Shown here: positions 11,571-21,370 of the stretch, one piece after another | How positions within the stretch are numbered: position 1 is the stretch's first letter | How the letters are laid out: every line of letters begins with the position of its first letter | Assembly (NCBI RefSeq): GCF_000002985.6 | Contig: NC_003284.9 | Location: forward strand, 16,120,001 to 16,184,000 | DNA: 64,000 nt | DNA from: Caenorhabditis elegans | Lineage: Eukaryota; Nematoda; Chromadorea; Rhabditida; Rhabditidae | Reading direction: 5' to 3' | The notes under the pieces: generated by a model | Told to the model about the DNA's origin: nothing | Database searches by the model: none | What the model saw: the letters and a program-made list of their open reading frames with translations, nothing else | Program-made: the position numbers and the translations under genes

Positions 11571-11811
11571 CAATCACAACGAGCTTCTCTCTAATGCATG
11601 TAAATAGAAATTCGAGAATCTTTTGTTTTCTTGTGGTCGTTGAAAATTGAAAATTGGAAATTGGGTATGAAAGAGTGTAACGAATGTAACGGAAGATGGT
11701 AAACAGAAAAAAATGATTTTGGTTTTAAAAAATTTCAAAAAGTTTGGGAAAAAGTGAAAACAGAGTGCTGACACAATTTTTGGGTTGGCCCACTAAAATC
11801 CATTCACATAT

Positions 11812-12007
11812 TATCGAAAAAATACGATCGCACAATTGTCTCATAATTTATTTTTGATCTACCTTTTGGAATATGCTCCTCCTCTTCCTTCGACAAGGCA
11901 TCCACAACAAAATAACAACGGCAACAAGATTGGGGGCGGGGTCAAATTCAACAGGTAGATCAAAAATAAATTATGAGAAAATTGTGCGATCGTATTTTTT
12001 CAATAAT
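11812..12007. repeat. Short palindromic element
   Basis: Inverted arms at 11812-11868 and 11951-12007 share AAAAAATACGATCGCACAAT and TAAATTATTTTTGATCTACC with one or two mismatches. The spacer is about 80 bp (GACAAGGCATCCACAAC region). Confidence 0.8.
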
Positions 12008-12009
12008 AT

Positions 12010-13375
12010 ACATTGTTCAAATTTTCAAAAATACATTTTACGCGGTTCCAGAAGCTATCAAAAGATTACAAGATAGAAGGCGTATTTTTTAAGTTATATT
12101 TTTTTCATTTTCCATCGCGCCATATCAAATTATGCGCATTGAGCTCCAACATGCCACTTGATCCTTGTTCACTTCCAATTTGAGTGACACATAACTCTTG
12201 AGCAACCCTTCGGAGACCACCACCCTCTGTGTTTTTCCAATGAATATATTCAGCAGTCAAAAAATATTGGCCAACACACATAGACGCCTAGAAATGAAAA
12301 CAACAAGCAGCTATAGTCACGAGAAATTCCAATCTACTCAAACAATACATGCTGGGTATTTCTTGATATAGAGCGACGGAAAGAATTGGGAGATAATTAT
12401 GATAAATTTCGAATTTTTTGGTGGCCACATAAGTTTTGGTTGTTTACATGGTTACGGTAGAATCGAGATAATAAACAATCGGGAATATTGTTTTTGATAG
12501 TGTTTGTTTCGAATGAATCACTTGGTTTACAGAAAATCAAAAGAAGATCGTGCTTGCTCCATTTTAATAATATTCTAATGAAGTTTCAGGAAACCTTATG
12601 CTGGCCAAAGGCGAACATGGTAGACGCAAGCAGTATGAAAATTTGCAAGGTCTGAGTGGTACCTCGATGTTGTTTTTGATATTTGTGCAACGGTGCGGGC
12701 CGCTGAGCCTAATGGGAACTTGGTCTGACTAAGTCGGGGAAATCTCCCTTTATTACTGAACCCATTGACTAGTGCTTTTGTACAAAAGCTCGATTGATGT
12801 CGGCTGCAGATTTACTATTACATTCAAGCTCAAAAAATATTCCCCCTTATTATGTTGGCCAACATTTGTTTGACCTTACGTTTACCAAAATATACGAGCT
12901 TAAAAAGCAAAAATTACACGCCTTTGCTTTTGGGACAACATTGCGGTAAATATACACATAAAAAGAAAGCCAACACGAGGTTCGGGTTTACTTCTGGGAT
13001 TACTCGGGAGCTACCGAATGGTGTCTCAATGGTCTATGAGTTTTTGGAAAAACAGAAATCACAAAAAAAGTATTGTTTTTGAAAAGTACAAAGTAGGCTG
13101 AACGGCTTATCGTCAAGGGCGGATTTGAAGGTTACTGTTACTTTTAGCATTCAAAAACGGCTTGCTATAAAAAGTAGGAAAAAACATTATAAAAGGGAAG
13201 AAATGAGCGGAATTTTCAGAGAACAATTCATTACTTTATCTAGTACCTATCGAGTTTTATAAAGACAAAAGAAAGGGAATAATTATACAGGTGAGAATCA
13301 TAAACTTATAGATTGAGGATTACAGTGGCAGCTACCAAATAATATTTTAATGGCCCTTAAAATTTTGTAAAAACA
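12010..13375. other. Intergenic, no gene seen
   Basis: 1.4 kb. No exon pair with splice sites and family resemblance, no RNA gene and no tandem array. The open stretch at 12852-13082 (76 codons) has no supporting signal. Confidence 0.45.
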
Positions 13376-13380
13376 GAAAC

Positions 13381-13545
13381 CACGTGGTGTTAGAGTGGTT
13401 AGAGTGTCCCATTTCGGTTTGATCTACGAGAATTGCGGGAAGTTAGACGGGTCTAGACGCATATTTCTCAATTGATTTTGGGCTAAAAATTCCTGCATTT
13501 TTGTAGATCAAACCGTAATGGGACCGCCTGACTCTACGGGGAAAA
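13381..13545. repeat. Interspersed palindrome, CACGTGGTGT family
   Basis: Left end CACGTGGTGTTAGAGTGG with GTCCCATTTCGGTTTGATC; right end GTAGATCAAACCGTAATGGG. The arms pair with each other. This family recurs at 21607-21793, 24565-25050 (interrupted), 30671-30752, 39978-40153 and 50037-50210. Confidence 0.85.
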
Positions 13546-13789
13546 CAACAAAAAAAGTAATTTTTTGAATTGCTCGAAATGAGTTAGTTGCGTGTACATA
13601 ATTCACGGCTGGTGCAAAATAGCTGTTAGAAATAATTGCTCCCGAAAGATTGAAAAACGAGTGAGCAAATGATTACAAGGATGATATCTACACATGGATC
13701 ACGTTATAAATGCTGCTCCGCGGCTAAACTGGCACCACAATCTTTATTTTAATCGAATTACTTTTTAAAAAAAAGCGTTGGGAAGATCA

Positions 13790-14160
13790 TATCAGCAAAA
13801 ATCTGAGGGCAGATGAATCATATTATCGCAAACAAAAATCAAAAAAAAAAGCACCGAAAAATATCGTTCGAGAAGGAAAACGTGATGCGGGGCAGAGCGA
13901 CCAGCCAAGGCAACATTGGTGAGAAGACGGCAAGAAGTGGTCGGCTCTCGTTGCAGTGGACAGCGGGCAGCCCGCACTCATTCAGTATTTCGAAACACAC
14001 ACACACGCATAGAGACCCTCTAAATCTCTGGGACCCTCTTTGCTCTAGCGCATCTTCTGGATCTCTCGTGTGTCCCACCAACAGGCAATTCGCTACACGC
14101 AATGTCCAATGTTCTTTGTTTTTTTTAGGAGGGGGGGGGGGGATGGGAGAGAGGTGATAG
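13790..14160. promoter_or_regulatory. GC-rich island with poly-G tract
   Basis: GC content rises over 13870-14100, with an ACACACACACGCAT run at about 13995 and 12 Gs at 14131-14142. Open frames on both strands are not supported by splice signals. It resembles the other islands upstream of NDRG. Confidence 0.3.
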
Positions 14161-14624
14161 AGGAACAATGTTGGCAGGTGTTCGCAATTTCTGTAGGAAA
14201 AAATAAATTAGATTAACAAATGGATCGGCCTAAAATTATTTGTCCAGATCGAAAATTTCAGGTTTCATGTCAGGCAGATGTCCTAGTTCTTACATGTAAA
14301 ACATATCTAGATTCATATCTCTAGAAATTTCTAGAGCAAGAATATAATAATAACAATAGCTCGAATCAATATTTGCAATAAACTTTTGCGTGGTAATATG
14401 AAACCGTAACATATTGATTTTTAGAAATGAGAAAAGTTGCGGCAATGCGTTTTTTAGTTGGAAGACATTTTTTGGAATAAAACAAGTTCGTACGATATAA
14501 CAAAAATAATTTAATAAGTCTGATTCTAGTGTGATAAAAATTAAATGTTTTAGAAACAACTGTATTTTAAAGCAAAGCCGAATAGCCTGCATTTTTATGA
14601 CCGTTGTTTTCAATACTAGGACTA

Positions 14625-15443
14625 TTAAAGATGGAGTAGCGCCAGTGGGGGAATTGTTAAAAACCACTTTTATGGTTTCAAAATGACCGAATATAATAAT
14701 TTTTGAAATTTTTTTATTTAATGTCAAAAAGTGACAATTACTCAGTTTTTGCCACTCATAATTTTGGAAGTCGGCCAAAAATAATTGTTTTTTCTACATT
14801 TTTTATACTTTAATTTTGTTTTAATTATTTGAATTAAATCATTGTAGGAGTCGGGACATGCGACATTGCTTTGGAATTCCTTAAAAACTCATATTTTTCA
14901 ATATTTTGGCAATTTGCCAAAACTGTGACCGGAAGTTATGGAAAATCTGAAACTTTTTAGAGTGTTTTATTATGATACCGTATATTCTCTATTAGTAAGG
15001 CGCCTCTATTAGTTTTGCACTCTCTATTAGTTTTGCACCCCTTCATTTGTTCCCTATTTTTAGGATTTCAAAATTTGCATTATAAAATCGTTTTACAAAT
15101 CAGGAAAATTCTTACAGACTTGGCATAACAAGTCAAAATTGGCAAAATATGAGTACAACTCGGACAGTTTTTGCGTATCAGCCTTAAAATTTGTCCATTT
15201 TGGTTCTACTGAAATTGATGATATTTGCCATAACTTAATGGGAAACATGAGAAAAAACCTGTTCGAAAATTAGTTTTGCACTCTCTATTAGTTTTGCACC
15301 CTCTATTAGTTTTGCATAAAATTAGGTGTCCGAAAATTAGTTTTGCACGCCTTACTAATAGAGGATATACGGTATTTGGTCGTTTTAGATCATTTTAGGT
15401 GTATTTAGGCAAAATCCCCACTGGCGCAAAATCCCGATCTTAA
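14625..15443. repeat. TTAA-flanked non-autonomous element, copy 1 (interrupted)
   Basis: It begins with TTAA then AGATGGAGTAGCGCCAGTGG and ends with CCCCACTGGCGCAAAATC followed by TTAA at 15440-15443. Removing the nested insert leaves about 420 bp, close to the intact copy at 56603-57036. The TTAA flanks suggest piggyBac-type mobilisation. It has no coding capacity. Confidence 0.75.
14976..15374. mobile_element. TA-flanked MITE nested in the TTAA element
   Basis: TA at 14976-14977 and 15373-15374 flank 25-bp terminal inverted repeats with one mismatch. The repeats begin CCGTATATTCTCTATTAG and contain TAGTAAGGCG. The internal sequence repeats CTCTATTAGTTTTGCACC several times. A relative lies at 29522-29744. 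TA duplication is typical of Tc1/mariner-type elements. Confidence 0.75.
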
Positions 15444-15985
15444 ACTCCTTAACAAAAAAAACTGAAAGAAAAATGCTTATTCAAATAAGTTTTATTGGCA
15501 ACAACCAAAGTTATTATCTGAATTGATAGAATAAACATATAATCCTATTTTTCTTAGAATGGAACAATTTATAGTGTCACTGGTCAAAAGAGACCACGGT
15601 CATTTGACAAACCAATCTTCTCTACGAATCTATTGAATTTAACTGACATCATACCAGGGTGAGAAAGTTCACATACTGATAAAAAACTTTCTGATGGACT
15701 TGTTGAGAACATGTTCGATTGGGGATCTGTTGTATTTTCAATTAAAATTGAGTCAGAGACATCGAAAATGTGTGAAAAAAATGTAATGTGAAAAATCTAT
15801 TTCAGATAGTTATTTTTATATTATTGACAACAAAAGTGTGATGCACTCTGAGTACATATAGAAAAATGTGACCACATTTATGCTTTTAACGAGATTGATT
15901 CTTTCTAACATTTGAATCTTACTTGTCTAGACGTGCGTCAATTTGAATGAAAAATATCAGATGTTTCTGCACTTTTCCTCTTAAA
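15444..15985. other. Intergenic, no gene seen
   Basis: AT-rich; no exon or repeat structure recognised. Confidence 0.45.
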
Positions 15986-15989
15986 TAGC

Positions 15990-16560
15990 GACCTTGCCAA
16001 GATGGCCGTTTTTGAAAATTTAAAATGTCCCGGAAAAATGTCCCAAAAATTTAAATATATTCTGTCACAAAGTTTGTGCATTTATAACTCGAGTCTTAGT
16101 GGGCCAATCGCCACGATTTTTGTCACTCCCTCTTCCAAAAATATTTCCGTTTACGGACATTTAAACGGGGGTTGCTGATTTTGCTCGAGGAGCCCGTGGG
16201 AGCCGGAAAAGTGAAGGTACCTCATTTTGGTGGATGTGCAAGTACTGACGAAAACCCACTTTTCGGACTGTAGCACCTCGGGCTTTGCTCCAATCAATTT
16301 CAAATCCGGAACTTTTTTGTAGCTCTCGATGAGCCCGATTTTTTGAAGTGGATTACAAGCTGATTGACCCAATTTCGAAAATGTAGGCCATCATTTAAGT
16401 TTTCGAAAAACTAAAAAGATGAAGAAAAATATGTAATACGTGAAAAACTCTCTCTCCACTCTCTCTCTCCCTCTCTTTTGTGGAAAATTCGTGGCAATTT
16501 TTCATTTCTTATTTATCAAGTAAAGGAAATTAAATTATTTTAATGATTTGCGAGAATTTT
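15990..16560. repeat. Unit flanking the minisatellite, left copy
   Basis: It contains GTGAAAAACTCTCTCTCCACTCTCTC near 16440 and the motif TGTAGGCCATCATT at 16383-16396. A diverged copy of the same order of motifs (TGTAGGCCATCATTC, CCACTCTCTCTC, TTTTCATTTCTTATTT) lies at 18043-18190. The two copies bracket the tandem array. Confidence 0.6.
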
Positions 16561-16597
16561 TTTAATTTAAAAAGATTGTTCTTATTCTTAGCTCAAT

Positions 16598-17515
16598 AAT
16601 TCAGGCTGAGGGCCACAGGCCCGAAGACTCTTGGAAACTGTGAGCTGGCTTAAATCCTATTCCAAGCAGGTTGTTATTTACTCAAGCCTAACAACCAGGT
16701 TTGAGGGCCGCAGGCCCGAATAGTCTTGCAAACTGGGCCTGCTATAATCCTATTCCAAGCAGGTTGTTATTTACTTAAGCCTAACAACCAGGTTTGAGTG
16801 CCGCAGGCCCGAATAGTTTTGGAAACTGGGCTGGCTATAATCCTATTCCGAGTAGGTTGGTGTTTACTCAAGCCTAACAACCAGGTTTGAGGGTCGCAGG
16901 CCCGAATAGTCTTGGAAACTGAGCTGGCTATAATCCTATTCCAAGCAGGTTGTTATTTACTCAAGTCTATCAACCAGGTTTGAGGGCCGCAGGCCCTAAT
17001 AGTCTTGGAAACTGGGCTGGCTATAATCCTATTCCAAGCAGGTTGTTATTCACTCAAGCCTACCAACCAGGTTTGAGGGCCACAGGCCCGAATACTCTTT
17101 GAGCTGTTGGCCGGCTTTAAGCCTATTTCAATCAGGTTGTTTTTCACTCAAGCCTACCAACCAGGTTCGAGGGCCGCAGGCCCGAATACTCTTTGAACTG
17201 TGGGCCGGCTTTAAGCCTATTCCAAGCATGCTGTTGTTCACTCAACCTACCAACCAGGTTTGAGGGCCGCAGGCCCGAACACTCTTGGAAACTGTGGGCC
17301 AGCTTTAATCCTATTCCAAGCAGATTGTTATTCGCTCAAGCCTACAAACCAGATTTGAAGGCCGCTGGCCCGAATACTCATTAAAACTGTAGGGAACTTC
17401 TAACCACATTCTCAGAGGAACAGGCAATACACGAAGAAGTGTTGGGCAACTGTCAAGCCTATTCTGAGCCCAATAAGTCAGGTTGAGGGCCGCAGGCCCG
17501 AATATAATAAATATA
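16598..17515. repeat. 93-bp minisatellite
   Basis: About ten tandem units carry GAGGGCCGCAGGCCCGAATA and CCTATTCCAAGCAGGTTGTT. I measured successive unit starts at 16701, 16793, 16887, 16980, 17073, 17166, 17260 and 17355, a spacing of 92-95 bp. Each unit has the palindromic core GGGCCGCAGGCCC. Related single units are scattered at 18240-18420 and 18770-18905. Open frames crossing this region are rejected as repeat-derived. Confidence 0.9.
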
Positions 17516-18239
17516 GATCCAAAAATGGTATAAACTTCAAATGACCATAACTCAGTCAGTTTTGGTCGTAACGACCCCATTTTTTTTCGGGCACACCCAA
17601 TACCCGAAGGGCTGGCGCGGCTCCGCCGCGCTAGTCTGCCTCTTCCTATATTAAATCCTGAAATTGCATTCTTGACAGAAATAAAAAATAAGGGCACGTT
17701 TTCGACATGGGGTGTCCCGAGAAATGTGACTGCACTTTGAGAGCTTATATCTTGGCTTAGGGTTGACGGTTTTTTGAGCAGTTTGTTTCAATAGCTTACA
17801 AAAATAGCGCCTTCCATCGTCATCATTGTGGGGGGCGCTTTTGGAAAGGCTAAAACACTGATTTGAGCGGGATTCTGGAGTATGGTCGAAATGGATGTAT
17901 TCTTTGTACTGACGAATTTCATGTTTCTTCAGCCCCAAATCTTCAGTTTTTCTGACATTTGGTTCCAATTTGTGCGCAAGAGAGTACTTCGTATTTCCAA
18001 TTTTTTTAAACTATTTTGAAAAAAATTGGCCCACTTTCCAAAATGTAGGCCATCATTCAATTTTTGCAAAATCAAAAAGATTGATTAAACGTGAAAAACT
18101 TTTCTACCACTCTCTCTCTTTCTCTATTTTTGGTGATGAATTCGATAATTTTCATTTCTTATTTTTAATAACGTGAGGAAAACTCAATTTTGAAGACTTT
18201 TCGAGATTTTTACTTTTTCCCTAATCTAATTGCGGGCCG

Positions 18240-18905
18240 CACTTTTTGAACATGTTGGCTACTTTTAACCTGACTTCCAGCAGGACAGGCTGGAGGCCTG
18301 CAATGCTATTGTTTTTCAGTCAAACCCAAAAATCAGGGATTAGGGCCGCCTTCTTACTCTTTGAAACTTTAGGCCTTTTCTATCCCTACTCCCAGCAGAG
18401 CAGGCTGGAGGCCTTCTCTGAGAGGTATGTTTCTATATATATATTTATTCAAAAACGTCGTAACAAAACAGAAAGTATAGAGTAATCACCGGGAGAAACA
18501 GATTTGAATAATTTGAATGATCCTGTAAACCGGAAGTAGTTAAGAGGATCAAGTTGGGTGGGAAAAATAATTAAACGGGATAGAATTTAATCGTGAAGCA
18601 AACATTTGACGGCTCATTGTCTCCGGAAGTAACTTGGCCATACGGTTCCATAGGTGAAGATTGACTAGTAGGAAGCTTTATAACTACGTATGCTTTATAA
18701 CTACGAAGCTCTATAACTACGTATGTTTTTGGAAAGGTAATGAAAAAGGTCACCTAGGTCAGTTAACCGGATTGAGGGCCGGAAGCCCGAATACACAAAA
18801 GTATTGGACAGCCGTTAAACCTATACTGAGCCCAAAAACTCGAATTGAGGGCCGCAGGCCCGAATACACGAAGAAGTGTTGGAGATCCGTCAAGCCTATT
18901 TTAAA
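18240..18905. repeat. Dispersed relatives of the 93-bp unit, plus a small tandem
   Basis: Units with GAGGGCCGCAGGCCCGAATA occur at about 18845-18870 and diverged ones at 18240-18420 and 18770. At about 18677-18727 CTTTATAACTACGTATG repeats three times. Confidence 0.65.
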
Positions 18906-20005
18906 CAAAAAAATTTGACAAGTGAAAATTTTTATTTCTAAAATTAATATTAAACTAAATTTGGCCGGTCTTGACAAACTTCAGCACATTTACTTAGCAT
19001 TTACTCAACACTTGACTAAACTTTAATAAAGCGAATTATTCTTGAGTTACTCTACGCCGAACCAAACTGCGAAGCCTAGCAAATCTCCGATTTGCTAGTC
19101 TTGATTTCCGGTATTGAAATATCTAACTTGGTTTTAGAAAAGAGTTTTATTGAAAATAGATTGATATAAATACGTAAACTAGCACTATTTATGAAAAAGA
19201 TTTGCTCAATTTTTTTTAATTCCAAAATTTTTTATGTGAACCTATCTAAATATGAGAATGAAGTACTAGTGCGTAGTTGCTAAGTGGAAATCAGGCTTGA
19301 TTTTTATTTCAAAATTTTTAGATTATTTAACAAACAATATTGGTTAGGTATTAACAAAACAAATTAAAAATGGAGTGTAGGTACTGTAAATCAAGTAAAT
19401 TTTTTGCAAAATATTATAGTTCTCTAACGGAAAATACTCTATACCTGAGACATTTTTCATGCATTGATCATAGAAAATTAAACATAACCTCGCTAATCTT
19501 CACAGAGTCTTCCAGAGTTCTAATAATAATGCTCAAAACATCTCGAAAACATGCTGAAAAATAAACCAAAAAAAATGTGCACACATTAGCAGTAAACTAA
19601 AAATGTCTTGTCTAAAATGGGAATTTGCGTCATGCGTTTGCATCATGTTTTCTTTCAAATTATCTGTTAACTCATACATAGCTAACACTATTTTTGGAAC
19701 ACGAAGATGAAAGTTTAAGAACCAGAAGCTTGTGATGGAAACATTTCAAATTCATGAGGAAGTGAGAAGTGGCTCACAAACTAGAAAATATGAAGCCTTT
19801 GAAGAGCTTCGTTTTATCTTCTTCTTTTTTTTTCAACTTACATTTTTCTATTTATTTCTCTATTTGTCCAGAAGGGGACTGAAAAGTATTCGAATATAAA
19901 CACTGTGCCAAGATAATTTTGGCTGACATCGTAGCTTACAGATTCATTTTTGAAAAAAGTTTGTAAAATACAGGTCCAGAGAGTTTTGACAGGTGAAGAA
20001 ACACA
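18906..20005. other. Intergenic, no gene seen
   Basis: AT-rich. The 64-codon open stretch at 19370-19564 starts MECRYC but has no neighbours or splice context. Confidence 0.45.
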
Positions 20006-20009
20006 GGCA

Positions 20010-20410
20010 GCAGGGGTGCGAGGCAATCCAAAATTTCCGGCAATCTACAATTTCGGCACTTGCCGGTTTTGGGAAATTTCGGCAATCGGTAATTTCGGCA
20101 ATATTCAAATTTGCCAAAATTGCCATTTGCCAGACATTTTCGGCAATTTTCAAACCCTATATTTCGGAAATTGAAAATGTTTCACTTTGTTTTTTTAGTA
20201 TTCGGCTAGTCATTTTCTAAAACAAAACCGTCAATTCTTCAATGAGCTTAAAAAGAGAAAATGTTTCATTAAACTCATATTTTTCAAAATTTTAGCACTT
20301 TGCCAAAACTTTGACCGGAAATTATGAAAAATATGAAATGTTTTGGAGTGTTTTATTAATAATATAGGTCGCTTTGGATCATTATAAGTCTATTTCTAAA
20401 AAATTCTCAC
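20010..20410. repeat. GGCAATTT-type repeat joined to a fragment of the TTAA element
   Basis: 20030-20165 alternates TTTCGGCAAT and TTTGCCAAAATTGCC motifs in both orientations. 20270-20410 matches the internal part of the TTAA element (TTTGCCAAAACTTTGACCGG and TTTTGGAGTGTTTTATTA). Confidence 0.65.
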
Positions 20411-21370
20411 TGGCTATTTGTCGGGTGAAATTAAATGCTAAATGAAGAAAAAAAATCGTCGGTAGTAAGTATCTGAAAATAAAAAAGTAGGAGAAAAACA
20501 AGCATTCATTTTGAAATTTTTATTCGTTTTGAACGTTATATTACTGTTGTCATGCAATTTGCATTTGAATAAATTCCAATAAACGGTGCATTGAGTTTAG
20601 AAATTTTCCAAACAATGCAAGGGGGAAGGCCGAATATTTTGAAAATATTGACCAAATCGAAAGCCCATGAAAACAATAAAAGAAAATGTGCTGGGAAATG
20701 TTGGGACATTCAAAGTGCGAACAATTTCAACACTTGACATTTCAAGAGGGGAAATTCGAACATACTATAAAATAGTGTTAAATGTTTGTGGGGGACAAAG
20801 GAGAGATTTTGACTGATCGCAAAAATTGAATAATTTTTGATTTTTCAATAGTCAAAATTCACTCAACAAAAAATTCTTCGGGGGAAAACAACAATTCTTG
20901 GGGCTATTAACATTTTTTTTTCTTCGGGTGGAGTTTTTATGATTATGTTTTGCTTTTTTTGAGTTTTACATGGTGTGAAGGGGGCACAAAAGTGTGAGCT
21001 TACAGCAATTACAAAAGACAAAAGAAAAAAAAAGAGAAATGAGTAAAAATGATGATTTGAAATTAGAATAGAAAAAAAAAGAGAAAATGTGGTATGGGTG
21101 GGTGGGAGAAAAAGAAGATCTAGAGGGTACTGTCCTGGGTACTATCAGGTTGCAACTACGCTCTAATCGGCACTAAAGCGTTGGAACAATTGAAAAAAAA
21201 TTATTAGAGTGAAGTTTCGAACCTGAGTTATCAGAACGGTAACGGCATGGAGAGCGTTCGGTTGAGGGGGCAACAAATTTTAAATCCGAGACGTCTTTCT
21301 TTTTTTTTTTGAAATGTGAGCTTTTTTTTTTGAAAATGATATTTTGTAAATGAGAAATTATTTGTTGGAC
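20411..21370 (-). other. Downstream region and 3'UTR of the R3HCC1-like gene
   Basis: AT-rich with A/G-rich homopolymers at 21023-21090 and T runs at 21300-21335. No canonical minus-strand AATAAA was identified close to the stop, so the 3' end is undefined. Confidence 0.4.

Noticed and set aside
16598..17515. CRISPR-like array
   Set aside because: Units are continuous tandem copies without unique spacers, in a nematode genome.
17311..17968. Open frames of 128 and 105 codons
   Set aside because: They lie across the 93-bp minisatellite and its flanking repeated unit.
19370..19564. 64-codon frame starting MECRYC, possible zinc knuckle
   Set aside because: Only one Cys pair, no second pair at suitable spacing, and no splice or regulatory context.
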